Translations under genes and position numbers: made by a program | Notes under the pieces: model-generated | Databases searched by the model: none | Told to the model about the DNA's origin: nothing | Seen by the model: the letters and a program-made list of their open reading frames with translations, nothing else | In this document: piece by piece, positions 46,785 through 56,553 of the stretch | Layout: each line of letters begins with the position of its first letter | Numbering within the stretch: position 1 is the first letter of the stretch | DNA from: an uncultured Candidatus Poseidoniales archaeon | GTDB taxonomy: Archaea; Thermoplasmatota; Poseidoniia; Poseidoniales; Poseidoniaceae | Length of the DNA: 62,178 nucleotides | Assembly (NCBI GenBank): GCA_902605365.1 | Contig: CACLCM010000007.1 | Coordinates: 1-62,178, forward strand | Reading direction: 5' to 3'

Positions 46785-49618
46785 TAATCACTCCTCCTTC
46801 GAACATAGAGAGAATTTTTTACAGGAACATCCCGCCTTTCATACTCCAGATAGTCACTGCATTGATTGATTATGTACTTTGAGGTTTTGCCCGGACCTAG
46901 TTTCAATCTATCGTGATAATTATTCATATGAATAACCACATCAGATACCCACTCAAATTTCGAAGGATCTTTCATGTAATGAATGAAGGCTGCAGACCAA
47001 ATTTCAGGAGTGATTTCTTCTTCTGGGTCGAGTTCAAATTGGTTATTTTGCATCTCTGGAATTGGCCATTGCAGCTTAAGTGGGAATTCAAAATAATCTG
47101 ACAATGTCTCGATTATTCTTTCTCTCTCCTTCTCCAGATAAAAGTGAACACGTTTTATTTTGAAATTCATTTTGAGAGTATTCGGAGGAACGAACCAATA
47201 CTTCCTATTTCCTTGAAGTATGAAATGCTCTCTTTTACCAGATTTGGAGTTATATTCACTCAAAGCTAGTAACAATGCTTCATCTATCATTTTTTTGATA
47301 GATGACTTTTCTTGAGTTTCGAAAAGGGTTTGTAGCTCAGGAATGAAATTAGTGTTTTGATGATCTTTGGAAGTGGATTGATTTTCCCCCCACATACTTT
47401 TTCCAACCAATGAGATTGCTGCTTTTGATAGATTCTCTGTTTCCAATTTATACATTATCTTACTTGCTTTCTGTGACTTAACTATACTGTATGTTCCAAG
47501 CATACATCCCTTTGTGAAGATATTCAAAGTCCTGAGTTCATCAGATTTTGCTTTAGCCTCGATTTCCTGTTCCCATGCCGCACTTAGAAATTCGTTAGAT
47601 TCGATTCTTTCAATCATTGAATCTAATGCACTAATTAGCGGTATTTTTTGGGTTGATTTTCCCGTTTGTAAAGAAACCTCTTCAGCTAGGAGAGACCTCC
47701 ACCTCGTTGAATCTTCTGGAATTTTGGCATCTTTTGGAAGCCATAGTTCCATACTTCCTCTTGTTTGTCTTGCCAGCCTTGGGTGATCAATCATTATTCC
47801 CAATTCTCCTGCATCTCCCCGTTCGGATTCAGTATCTCCAAAGGAGAGTGTATTATCCGACGTAATCATCAATCGTAAATCATCGACTATGAACATCTTG
47901 GCATGTGTTTCCATTGGTTCAACATTGTATCTTGGAATTAGTTTCCATTTCCGTCCTCTATTTGACAAGTCCCTCATGGCTTTGAGACGGTTTTTTGCCT
48001 CTACCCTTCCTCGCTTATCTATTTCATCAAAAGGCTTTGAATTTGGTGCATGGCGCCCCCACCAAACGTGAACAGTAGACCCATTCTTGGATGCGCGTTC
48101 ATCAATTCTTCGAATGGTAGCTTTATCCAAACCGTTGCTTCTCAGACCATCGCTGCCCATAACAATTCGATTTTCGAATCGTTCGATACAATCTAACATA
48201 AATGGGCGATGTTCTAATGTTCGTATGAGGGACCATACTGGCCTCTCAGCTATGTTTCTCAAAATTCGTTCCAATTTAGGATATGTGTTAAATTTTGATT
48301 TACCTTTAATTATGTCATTTTTAATTTTCGTGATTTTACTTTTGTAAATGTCCATTTGATTACCTGTATTCTTCTGGATTTCTTCTAAGTTAGAGTAAAT
48401 CATATCAACATCCTTTGCCATTATTTCGGGCACCCATTCCTCTTCTCTGAAGACTTCAAGAATTGATTTAGCGCAGTGAACATCCTTGATGTGCAAACCA
48501 GATTCAAGAACCCCTGATTCCAACGAACCACTGAACAAATTACAAGAACAAATGAACACCATTCCAGTATCGGATATGATTATTTTCGCATGACTAGACT
48601 TAGGAGATACTCCTCCTCTAAGATTGAACCGTTTGTCTTTAGCGAGATTATCGATGTATTTCTCTGTATTTTGGATATCTTCTGGTGAACGTCCACGATC
48701 AGGTTCGCCGAAGGATAACAGAATTTCAGTAGAGCTATCCTCCAATGCTTCTGCCAACAATTCTGCAACATCGGCCGAGAACTTTGAATTGCTAAAGGAT
48801 GTTAGAATTATTACCTTCTTCTTGGATGACCTAATGACTTCCTGCGCTGCATCCCACATGTCTTGGCGGAATCCAACAACCTGTTTGACCCAATCAAGCC
48901 GTGGCCGCTCATCTTGATTTATATCATCGTAAATCGTATCTAAAATTTCTAGCGCTTTCTTATTGTTCCGTTTCCGTCTGAATTCCCTTAAGGCCTTAAC
49001 CTCGGGAGAATAAGACCATTCTTTTTCAACTTCTATTCCTTCGGGTTCATCAATTTCAAATCCTGGTTCTGTATCGATATAATCGCCGATTAATTGCTTA
49101 AACGGGCCTTCTTCGTACACCCAAAACTTACGCCCCAAACGGTCCTCTCTTTGAGAAATTTTAGTACGCAGGAACATGATTTCTTTTCTTGTTCCTAAAC
49201 TATGGAGGCGCACATGTTTCAGAATATTTTTCCTATTTATTTTTGATACACCAGCTAACCATCCTAAAAACGGAGATGCCAGCTCCTTGACTTCGCCTTC
49301 TGATTTGTTTACATCTAACTTCTGAATTGGTTCTAACCTATGAATGGAACCAGTGAAATTACCGTCAAAGCTTAGATTTTTTTCTCGTAAATTCCAGTAC
49401 TTTCCTTTCCATAAATCTCGCACAACAAGTGTAGAATGTTCGCTATTTTTCGATATTGACGATGGCGAGCGAGAGATTGCATCTAATCGGTGTATCGATT
49501 GAAAATCTGAATCAATTTTCTTTATTGATTTTATTACGTTCATAAGAGGTTTTAGAGGATCTTCTTTCTCTATTCTGAAGACAACATCAAGAATTTCTAT
49601 TGGAATTTCAATGATCAT
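46784..49618 (-). CDS. Phospholipase D-family protein with two HKD motifs (Mokosh-like nuclease partner)
   Basis: 944 residues from the ATG at 49618 behind GAGGTAAGT; an in-frame TTG lies 15 nt upstream. Two HxKxxxxD motifs are seen: HAKIIISD (H343, K345, D350) followed by CSCNLFSGS, and HAKMFIVD (H572, K574, D579) followed by TSDNTLSFG. Such enzymes cut nucleic acid or phospholipid; both active-site halves look intact. The N-terminal 250 and C-terminal 300 residues are unrecognised. It starts 26 nt after the UPF1-like helicase gene. Helicase plus PLD resembles the Mokosh anti-phage arrangement. Confidence 0.85.
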   Translation of the reverse strand: MIIEIPIEILDVVFRIEKEDPLKPLMNVIKSIKKIDSDFQSIHRLDAISRSPSSISKNSEHSTLVVRDLWKGKYWNLREKNLSFDGNFTGSIHRLEPIQKLDVNKSEGEVKELASPFLGWLAGVSKINRKNILKHVRLHSLGTRKEIMFLRTKISQREDRLGRKFWVYEEGPFKQLIGDYIDTEPGFEIDEPEGIEVEKEWSYSPEVKALREFRRKRNNKKALEILDTIYDDINQDERPRLDWVKQVVGFRQDMWDAAQEVIRSSKKKVIILTSFSNSKFSADVAELLAEALEDSSTEILLSFGEPDRGRSPEDIQNTEKYIDNLAKDKRFNLRGGVSPKSSHAKIIISDTGMVFICSCNLFSGSLESGVLESGLHIKDVHCAKSILEVFREEEWVPEIMAKDVDMIYSNLEEIQKNTGNQMDIYKSKITKIKNDIIKGKSKFNTYPKLERILRNIAERPVWSLIRTLEHRPFMLDCIERFENRIVMGSDGLRSNGLDKATIRRIDERASKNGSTVHVWWGRHAPNSKPFDEIDKRGRVEAKNRLKAMRDLSNRGRKWKLIPRYNVEPMETHAKMFIVDDLRLMITSDNTLSFGDTESERGDAGELGIMIDHPRLARQTRGSMELWLPKDAKIPEDSTRWRSLLAEEVSLQTGKSTQKIPLISALDSMIERIESNEFLSAAWEQEIEAKAKSDELRTLNIFTKGCMLGTYSIVKSQKASKIMYKLETENLSKAAISLVGKSMWGENQSTSKDHQNTNFIPELQTLFETQEKSSIKKMIDEALLLALSEYNSKSGKREHFILQGNRKYWFVPPNTLKMNFKIKRVHFYLEKERERIIETLSDYFEFPLKLQWPIPEMQNNQFELDPEEEITPEIWSAAFIHYMKDPSKFEWVSDVVIHMNNYHDRLKLGPGKTSKYIINQCSDYLEYERRDVPVKNSLYVRRRSD

Positions 49619-49644
49619 ACTTACCTCACTCAAACTTTCACCCC

Positions 49645-52305
49645 CTAGATTATTTTCCCATGATTGCGAACCGATTCAAGGAACCTAGATAATTGCCCCT
49701 CATTCTGTGCCCAATCAGTGTTCTCAATATGATTAATCGATGAAATTACGATAAGTCCTTCTCTTGCGCGAGATAGTGCCACATTAATCCGCCGAGGGTC
49801 ACGGAAGAACCCCCATCTTCTAGACGAGCCTGTACGATTATTACTGCGTACAAGACTAAGTAAGACGAAATCTGCCTCCTTCCCTTGGAATCCGTCTACA
49901 GTCCTGACATTGTCTCTATATTTCTTAGGAAGATTTGAACGAATTTCTGAAACTTGTCCTTTGTACGGGGTAATTGCGATGGCGTCACATCCACAGTTAA
50001 GGAGTTCCTCAAGATGTTTGGCAGTAAACTTGGCCTCTGCTTTGTTGCAATAGGATTTGGCATGATTACTCTCTGTACTGTTGCGAATATTTGCAATGAG
50101 GAGTCTCTTAGCATGTTCTCCAAATAAACTCGGAAGTTTATCATCATCAAAACGATTTACCTTTTGAATGGAGAAAGGCTTTCCATAGAAGATATCACCA
50201 ACTGAATCTGATAGCGATTTGAACATTCGCCATTGATTCGTCAAGACGTCTCCATTAGTAATGCGATGGATAGATTGAAATGGCTGGAGCCATGTTTCAA
50301 TTTCACTAGAAATTTTTGCTGGAATGAATTCTTCTTTGTTGTTATATTGTGTTGAAATCTCAACTAATTCTCGCGCTATACTATCTCTGAATTCTCTGTT
50401 ATCCCAATTGTTTAATCCATCTTTGATGGAATCTTCAATCGCCATCTGTATTTCGCGTAACTCAAATGGGGGGAGTTGAAGGTGATCACCAATAATCAAA
50501 GTATTCATGGATATGGATACTGGACCAATCAATTCAGAAGGGTAAGATTTACCCGCTTCTTCGATGATTGTGAAATCGAATGTCTCGCCGGAATGTTGTA
50601 AATTCTCCATGGTCTTGTCCAATGTAGTTGTGCAAACAACCGATGCCGTACGAATTGCTAAATTATCAACCCATGTTGCTAACTTCCCAACTTCTCTCAT
50701 TTTGTCATCAGGAATTGAAATATCCCTGAGAATTTTATTGACGACAGTTTCGGGCAAAACATCCGGACAGATGTCACTCTCTATGTCAGATTCGCTTTGA
50801 TTGATTCGAACAACATCGAAAGAATCGTCCAGTTCTTCCCGAATGCGGCTCGATAGGTGATCAAGTGCTAAGTGTTCCTTTGAGCTTACCAGAATTCTTG
50901 CACAGGGATTATCTCTGAGAAGTTCCTTTACAATTTGGCAAGCAGTCCACGTTTTACCAGTTCCAGGAGGCCCTTGAAGAGCCATGATATTTTGTTTTTT
51001 AGATAATCGCCATTCATCTAAATTTCTTGAATTAACATGTTGGCGTAGTAGATTCCGTATCGATTCTTTTCGAATACCCAACCGAATTATTTTCTCCTTC
51101 CTTAACATTAGCGCTTTCTGCGGGATACTCGCTATTTTGAGATATCCTGAATTTGAAAATTTAGTATTCTTCTTAGTGGACTTAATTGTTAGAAGAAATG
51201 GATCTTTTTCGTGTATTTTTTCTAATTTCCAAATATCACCTTGTTTCCATTCAAAAACACGTTCGGATGAATTCAGAGCAACATCCATTTCTCTGTTGCT
51301 AACGGCAGACTCCCACAAATCGTGCGCATTGCCATTTCCATCACGTCGTTCGATTCTTATGGTTGCAATACCCTTGTTGATGTCATGTTCTTCTAACTCA
51401 TATTTGTAGCAGGAATTTTCAGCATGACGAAATTCCGCTGCAAGAGTTCCTACAAAATTACGGATATTCTCATCATAAACACCCGTATTCCAGATTTTCG
51501 TTTTCCCTTGCCAACTAAGCGTCCTTTCAAGCCAAGGATTAACATGGTTTGGACCTGGAAATGGAGAAATATTGATTGGGATTTCAATGCCGTTTGCATT
51601 GGGATCTGATGTTTTTGAAGGCATCCAGAAGCCGTGTGTATTGGCAGTAATCCTAAATTTATCACGATTATATTCAATCCACATTGGATGATTTTCCTCT
51701 TCAAGATTAATGATTAATTTTCCATTCCCACGAGTATTTTTGTCTTTGTGAAAGAGTAAACCATCAATTCGTGATAGAATCGCCTCTATCGTTTTACAAC
51801 TAGAAAACGATCTAGATTTATTTGGTAGACAAAATTTTGCTGCGATCCGTGCAAGCGATAAAACATCAATCGGCTCAATTGAGGTATCTAGTATATCCTC
51901 CATATCAGGAATTAGGATAAATCGTGTACCAACGTATTTCTTTTGCTCAAAACTATAATGGAATTGCGAAAATGAAAGCTTAAAACGACCCGAGTTTCCT
52001 GCTTTTTTTAATCTCAATAAATCTATCAGAAATATTGCTAATTCATTTGGTTGAACTCTAACAATATTAGGGTTAACTTTGAAGAGGTCATCTGTCAAAA
52101 TATGGTTGTGACTGTGATCAATTACAATGGTATATTCCTTCTCGGATGGAAAGTGATCAACAACTCTGGCGATTGGATATCCATCATTCCATAGCCTCCA
52201 GCACACTCTTGCTCTTATTGCACACATGTGATGTAGAGCTGACAAACTGATGCCGCGCGAAATGGCCCTTTTCTTGGACCCGAGTAGTGTTACTTCAACT
52301 GACAT
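49645..52305 (-). CDS. Superfamily 1 UPF1/COG1112-type helicase
   Basis: 886 residues. Helicase motifs in the C-terminal half: Walker A GPPGTGKTWTA (445-455), Walker B FTIIEEAGKSYPSE, motif III LIIGDHLQLPP, motif V TVDGFQGKEADFV and motif VI RINVALSRAREG. The N-terminal 400 residues are unrecognised. Mokosh type I helicases carry a kinase domain, and I see no kinase motifs here, so this would be a variant. It is first in an operon with the PLD protein and a small basic protein; gene and partner are A/T-richer than core genes. Confidence 0.88.
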   Translation of the reverse strand: MSVEVTLLGSKKRAISRGISLSALHHMCAIRARVCWRLWNDGYPIARVVDHFPSEKEYTIVIDHSHNHILTDDLFKVNPNIVRVQPNELAIFLIDLLRLKKAGNSGRFKLSFSQFHYSFEQKKYVGTRFILIPDMEDILDTSIEPIDVLSLARIAAKFCLPNKSRSFSSCKTIEAILSRIDGLLFHKDKNTRGNGKLIINLEEENHPMWIEYNRDKFRITANTHGFWMPSKTSDPNANGIEIPINISPFPGPNHVNPWLERTLSWQGKTKIWNTGVYDENIRNFVGTLAAEFRHAENSCYKYELEEHDINKGIATIRIERRDGNGNAHDLWESAVSNREMDVALNSSERVFEWKQGDIWKLEKIHEKDPFLLTIKSTKKNTKFSNSGYLKIASIPQKALMLRKEKIIRLGIRKESIRNLLRQHVNSRNLDEWRLSKKQNIMALQGPPGTGKTWTACQIVKELLRDNPCARILVSSKEHLALDHLSSRIREELDDSFDVVRINQSESDIESDICPDVLPETVVNKILRDISIPDDKMREVGKLATWVDNLAIRTASVVCTTTLDKTMENLQHSGETFDFTIIEEAGKSYPSELIGPVSISMNTLIIGDHLQLPPFELREIQMAIEDSIKDGLNNWDNREFRDSIARELVEISTQYNNKEEFIPAKISSEIETWLQPFQSIHRITNGDVLTNQWRMFKSLSDSVGDIFYGKPFSIQKVNRFDDDKLPSLFGEHAKRLLIANIRNSTESNHAKSYCNKAEAKFTAKHLEELLNCGCDAIAITPYKGQVSEIRSNLPKKYRDNVRTVDGFQGKEADFVLLSLVRSNNRTGSSRRWGFFRDPRRINVALSRAREGLIVISSINHIENTDWAQNEGQLSRFLESVRNHGKII

Positions 52306-52364
52306 AATAATCTAATTTTCAGACTTCTCAAACGTTAGGGTTGTATTTTCAAAATTCAATAATC

Positions 52365-52483
52365 AGGAGATGTGTATCTCCTCTGAATTACACTAATACT
52401 TCACCCTTCTTAAACCATTCAATTACGCCAAAACGGTGATTACCCCACTTTTTTATGTGGTTTGACTCAGAGGGTAACCTCTG
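52365..52483. repeat. Two hairpins upstream of the helicase-PLD operon
   Basis: AGGAGAT-GTGT-ATCTCCT (52365-52382) and CAGAGG-GTAA-CCTCTG (52468-52483), both perfect, in the 196-nt gap between two minus-strand genes. They may be an operator for the defence-like operon or a terminator for the upstream gene; a T-rich run lies between them. Confidence 0.45.
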
Positions 52484-52501
52484 CTTTGTGAAGTGAAAGT
52501 G

Positions 52502-53377
52502 TTACTCATTATTCGGTTTGAACTGAACAATCAGCATGACCCAGACCGATAATAAAACACCTGCAAGAACTTGGTCTAAAGTGGAAACAAGCCACAAACC
52601 TGTGTAAAATATTGCAATGAAACTAGCAAGAGCGATTACAAGAACTGGTGCGATTTTGGGCTTTGGATGAATGAAACTGTATGCAAGGTAGCCTCCACCA
52701 AAGTAAGCAAATAGGTAAGCAAATACGACATATATAATTCCCAAAAATAAACCAAAGATGGCAAACTCTGGCATCAGATTTGGACGTAATATGATTAGTT
52801 CAATGCTCAAGAAGATTGCCGCAAAATTGTGCATTACCTGCTCGTGGAAAAGGAACATGTGGTCTACATTGCGCCCTAGTTTTGCTTCATCTGGTAAGAT
52901 GATATGACGAACTATAGTAGCGGTGAGAAAAGCAATTGCAATAGCTGTACAAAACGCAATCACCTGAATTTGATAAAGGATATGCGGACTTGATATATCC
53001 AAATAATCGAGTCCTTGGATTAGGCTTGCACTAGCAAAATAAATCACATTTGCCAACAATGTCCAACTACTGAAAGTTATGAACTTTGAAATTCCCTCTG
53101 GGTGATATATTTCTTCTTTACAATTTCTAATCATCATTACCCGCATATTCCCTGGGCCACATTTGAATGTGTAGATTATTGCGCAAACGCCAACGGATAA
53201 GCAAATTATGCGCCATGAGAATACGAGTGATGAAGATGAATGAAAACTATTGATTGATTGATCTACAAGATTCAACAAATCGATATTGATTGCATAAAAT
53301 AACACTCCCATTCCTACAAAGAAGATTGTCGAAATTGTATAACGAGTGAAATCAGCATCGGTGTTTTCATTATTCAT
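52502..53377 (-). CDS. Multi-helix membrane protein resembling AIG1/FAR-17a family
   Basis: 291 residues from the ATG at 53377 behind a G-rich site. About seven or eight hydrophobic helices. The segment ISKFITFSSWTLLANVIYFA and the later HEQVMHNFAAIFLSIELI recall the AIG1/ADTRP family, in which a Thr and a His form the active site for hydrolysing fatty-acid esters of hydroxy fatty acids. The assignment is from pattern memory only. Such proteins are mainly eukaryotic, so the match deserves testing. Confidence 0.45.
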   Translation of the reverse strand: MNNENTDADFTRYTISTIFFVGMGVLFYAINIDLLNLVDQSINSFHSSSSLVFSWRIICLSVGVCAIIYTFKCGPGNMRVMMIRNCKEEIYHPEGISKFITFSSWTLLANVIYFASASLIQGLDYLDISSPHILYQIQVIAFCTAIAIAFLTATIVRHIILPDEAKLGRNVDHMFLFHEQVMHNFAAIFLSIELIILRPNLMPEFAIFGLFLGIIYVVFAYLFAYFGGGYLAYSFIHPKPKIAPVLVIALASFIAIFYTGLWLVSTLDQVLAGVLLSVWVMLIVQFKPNNE

Positions 53378-53411
53378 GCTCCATCCCCAGTTAATGCCCC
53401 ATCGCAATGGA

Positions 53412-54194
53412 CTATTCGAATGGGTCTAAATGAATAAGTTGCTCAACATCGATTCTCTTGTATCCTCGCTCTTGGGCATCTTTACCGGCACGAACAAGCA
53501 TCCTGCGAATCCAGCCTAACATCATTAAATCCTTCATTTTGTCCAATGAATCGATAAATCCAGCCGGATTACTTCCTAACTGAGCGTGCTCACGTATGTT
53601 TTGTCCAGTCTCATCTACCACTTCGTAATACCATAGGAGAAGTTCCTCAACTGCACCATCTGTAATCGGCATTCCAGCAAACGACCTAGCCATCTTTCTA
53701 AGAGCCATAGGAGTTAGAGCAGAACCACTAACTTGACCTTCAAGAACGTCTTCTTCAACTTCTTCAGGTGGTGCCATTTCACTGTTTACTTCATCGACAA
53801 CTGGAGCAGTAGCTTGGATGTGTCGAGGCTTGATTGTACTAACTCGGTCTTTTGCTGCAGCCATTTCAGCGCTGTTTAGTGTTCGCTTTAGGTAGGTCTC
53901 GAGATGTTCAATTCCTGCTTGAACTGCCTCGGAACCTACACTCTCGAGGTCTGATAATCTCTCTATCATCAATTCCCTGGTTCTATTGTAATTTAGCCGA
54001 GTACGGTTTGTGTCATCTAATGTCTTCTTGTCAGGGGTTGCTGAAAGGGTGGCAGATTCCATCGCTGGAACCATACGGTCTATTTCTGCAACTAGCATCT
54101 CAACAAGTTGTTCTTTTACAGCCCCTGAAAGGCGCATTTCGGTAAACCCAGAGGATACGAATCCAATATGACTTGAAGAATACGGTTTGGCCAT
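53412..54194 (-). CDS. Protein with two histone-fold-like segments
   Basis: 260 residues from the ATG at 54194, two bases after the upstream stop. The N-terminal part (RLSGAVKEQLVEMLVAEIDR then PDKKTLDDTNR) and the C-terminal part (LTPMALRKMARSFAGMPITD and ERGYKRIDVEQLIHL) both follow the histone-fold pattern of a long central helix and a GRKT-like strand before helix 3. A flexible acidic linker (about 145-165) separates them. It may be a chromatin or TAF-like protein. Confidence in the fold is moderate. Confidence 0.45.
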   Translation of the reverse strand: MAKPYSSSHIGFVSSGFTEMRLSGAVKEQLVEMLVAEIDRMVPAMESATLSATPDKKTLDDTNRTRLNYNRTRELMIERLSDLESVGSEAVQAGIEHLETYLKRTLNSAEMAAAKDRVSTIKPRHIQATAPVVDEVNSEMAPPEEVEEDVLEGQVSGSALTPMALRKMARSFAGMPITDGAVEELLLWYYEVVDETGQNIREHAQLGSNPAGFIDSLDKMKDLMMLGWIRRMLVRAGKDAQERGYKRIDVEQLIHLDPFE

Positions 54195-54195
54195 C

Positions 54196-54462
54196 TCACT
54201 CCACCAGTCCGTCCTCACGGCCGATGGCTTGTGAGACTTCCCATGCATGGAAACATTCGTGACCGCCTAGAAAACCACCAGCTTCTCTTGCTGGACCGAT
54301 GAATTCTGAGCCACAAAATTGGCAGAATACATGAGCGATTATTTCATTGAAATATGTACCATTAGGAGTCGTTCTCTTGACAATCCTCTTACCAACATCA
54401 GATTCATCCCAATCGCTTTCTTTTTCGGTATAATCGTCGTCAAGTACCATCTTTTCAGCCAT
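54196..54462 (-). CDS. Small zinc-finger-like protein
   Basis: 88 residues from the ATG at 54462 behind GGTGAT. An acidic N-terminus precedes a CQFC pair and a HECFHAW segment that could bind one zinc. The following gene begins two bases after its stop, so it is translated with the histone-fold-like protein. Function unknown. Confidence 0.6.
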   Translation of the reverse strand: MAEKMVLDDDYTEKESDWDESDVGKRIVKRTTPNGTYFNEIIAHVFCQFCGSEFIGPAREAGGFLGGHECFHAWEVSQAIGREDGLVE

Positions 54463-54466
54463 AATA

Positions 54467-55684
54467 TCACCATTGTGTAATCCAAGGTATAGCGCCATCC
54501 ATTGTGATAGGGCGCATACCATCTTCATCCCTAACCCACGTATCTTCACTACCGATACTTCCGTTCAAATGTACAACCTTGGGTTCTATTGCCATCGTGC
54601 CGCCAATCGGCAGAGGGCGGTCAAATCCTTCAGCGACCACAGGAGTTTCATCTAGTTGAAGTCCGACTGAATGACCTAAGAAACGGGATTGGTCAGGGGC
54701 CATTCCCATCAGGTTGTCTCCGTGACCTAATTCCTCGGCCAATGCAAGACCTTGTCGCCAAGCTTGTGAACAATCCAATCCTTGGTCAAGAACATCTACA
54801 ACCTCTTCTTTTACGGCTACCATGTCATCTAAACGCTCCTGCCATTGTGAAGATAAAGAGCCTGCTACAAACATTCTTGTCGCATCGACAACATATCCTC
54901 TATGGAGGTGAACTAGGTCTACTAACACAGGCTCATTTGCTTTGATCTTAGTAAAACCGCTACCCATCGAAGACATTGGATGAGGCCCTGTCCCTCCGAT
55001 CGCTGAATCAAAGAATGATGGCACTCCACCTGCTCTGCCAGCAACGATTACTCCACGGTCACACTGAAGTGGGAATCGACGCATCTGGACATTGCCGCCA
55101 AATCCTGCTGCTCTACTAACAGCCTCGGCAGCGGCAACGAGTTCTATTTCAGTTACTCCTTCGCCGCCAACAGTCTCCACAGCCTCAAACATAGCCAACT
55201 GGACATCTGCGCCTTCAGCCATCATCTGTAATTCCCATTCACTCTTTATTTCACGCTGTGAATGAACGATTTGAGTGCAATCTTTGGTAGCGTTTACCTT
55301 AGATGAAAATCGTGTTGCGAAGGCATGAGGTAATTGGCCAAATTGCATTGAAGGCGTGCACCCTATGTCTTCTGCGAAAGTAGCCATTCTTGGGAACGAT
55401 TCGACTGTATGAGGTGAGTCGTCTCCTCCTGATTCATGTTTTGCTCGAGATAATGAACGGCGAACAAATAGGCGCCCTTCGCCCTCAGCAGTTAGAAGAA
55501 ATGATGCATTTTGACGGCCGCCTGTGTAGTAGTATAGGTCGACAGGGGTTTGAATCAATGCAGCCTCATGCCCGGCTTCTTTCAGTCGAGATGCCAAATC
55601 TTCCTGCCTAGATTCAAGCTCGCTCACCGGAACTCGCCAATCTTCATCTTCAGGACCAACTAATGTGCTCAGTTCGTCCTCCAT
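54467..55684 (-). CDS. M24-family metallopeptidase (Xaa-Pro aminopeptidase-like)
   Basis: 405 residues. The N-terminal creatinase-like domain is followed by the pita-bread catalytic domain. Metal ligands are seen in VDLVHLHRGYVVDATRMF (Asp), LGHSVGLQLDETPV (His) and TMAIEPKVVH (Glu) before the final TWVRDEDGMRPIT. It removes N-terminal residues, often before proline. It heads the operon with the zinc-finger and histone-fold-like genes. Confidence 0.9.
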   Translation of the reverse strand: MEDELSTLVGPEDEDWRVPVSELESRQEDLASRLKEAGHEAALIQTPVDLYYYTGGRQNASFLLTAEGEGRLFVRRSLSRAKHESGGDDSPHTVESFPRMATFAEDIGCTPSMQFGQLPHAFATRFSSKVNATKDCTQIVHSQREIKSEWELQMMAEGADVQLAMFEAVETVGGEGVTEIELVAAAEAVSRAAGFGGNVQMRRFPLQCDRGVIVAGRAGGVPSFFDSAIGGTGPHPMSSMGSGFTKIKANEPVLVDLVHLHRGYVVDATRMFVAGSLSSQWQERLDDMVAVKEEVVDVLDQGLDCSQAWRQGLALAEELGHGDNLMGMAPDQSRFLGHSVGLQLDETPVVAEGFDRPLPIGGTMAIEPKVVHLNGSIGSEDTWVRDEDGMRPITMDGAIPWITQW

Positions 55685-55764
55685 GTTGTGTTCCTATCGT
55701 CGATAGTTCAAAACGACTCCCCCCTTCTAAAAAGTGATAATAACTAGAGTTCTGTCCGTTAAAC

Positions 55765-56553
55765 ATGCATACTGCTGCAAAAGTAATACTGATTCTAGGA
55801 ACCGCATTCACTCTATTGGGTATTGGTGGTTTCGCAATAGGTGCTGGACAAGTCGATGATATCGATGACAGTTGGAACACATTTGAATATGAAGGTGCAA
55901 CCAATGGTACAATCTTTATTGAAGACACAGATGGAGCCGGTGACGTTGGATTGACGTTTTGGGTCAAAGGCGTGTATGAGGATAAAGATGGAGATGACAC
56001 CTGGGATGTTTGTCAAAACACCAATGTTACAATCACAGAAAGTCCTGATGTGAACAATTCTTGGGAATGGGCTGAAATTTTGGATGGTGATTTCTACAAC
56101 GAGGTTCAGCCAAATCAGAGATGTGATGCGGCCGATAAAAACACAAATAATGACCGACAAGGAAAGGGTCTAGTCAAAATTGGTCGTGCGTGCTGGGGCT
56201 GCTATAGTGGAAATGTGTCATTTGAATCCAATCAAACTGTCTGGGTAACATATGATGAAAAAGTTGGTGAAGAAATAGGAGAGGATGTCGGAATTCTAAT
56301 ACTTGGATTCTTAGGTGGGTTCGGAGGTATTTGCTGTGGAATTTTATTCTTGATAATAGGCGGAATCATGGCTTTGACTATGAATGACAATAAGGAACAG
56401 GTGATGTATGCGCCGCCGGCGAATAATATGATGATAGCAAACCAAGGAATGGTTCAGCCTTCGACATATACCAACCCTGAACATATGGCTGCTCCGATGA
56501 CCACGCACATGTCTGCACCATCATTCGATGAACCGAATAAAGGCGGATTGTGA
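55765..56553 (+). CDS. Membrane protein with extracellular domain, unknown
   Basis: 262 residues. An N-terminal hydrophobic segment (VILILGTAFTLLGIGGFAIG), an acidic extracellular domain of about 150 residues with four Cys, a second helix (GILILGFLGGFGGICCGILF) and a Pro/Met-rich cytoplasmic tail. No family was recognised. It converges with the methyltransferase gene with no gap. Confidence 0.7.
   Translation: MHTAAKVILILGTAFTLLGIGGFAIGAGQVDDIDDSWNTFEYEGATNGTIFIEDTDGAGDVGLTFWVKGVYEDKDGDDTWDVCQNTNVTITESPDVNNSWEWAEILDGDFYNEVQPNQRCDAADKNTNNDRQGKGLVKIGRACWGCYSGNVSFESNQTVWVTYDEKVGEEIGEDVGILILGFLGGFGGICCGILFLIIGGIMALTMNDNKEQVMYAPPANNMMIANQGMVQPSTYTNPEHMAAPMTTHMSAPSFDEPNKGGL

Noticed and set aside
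49645-52305. Firm assignment of the helicase-PLD pair to Mokosh type I
   Set aside because: No Ser/Thr kinase motifs were found in the helicase, so it is kept as Mokosh-like only.
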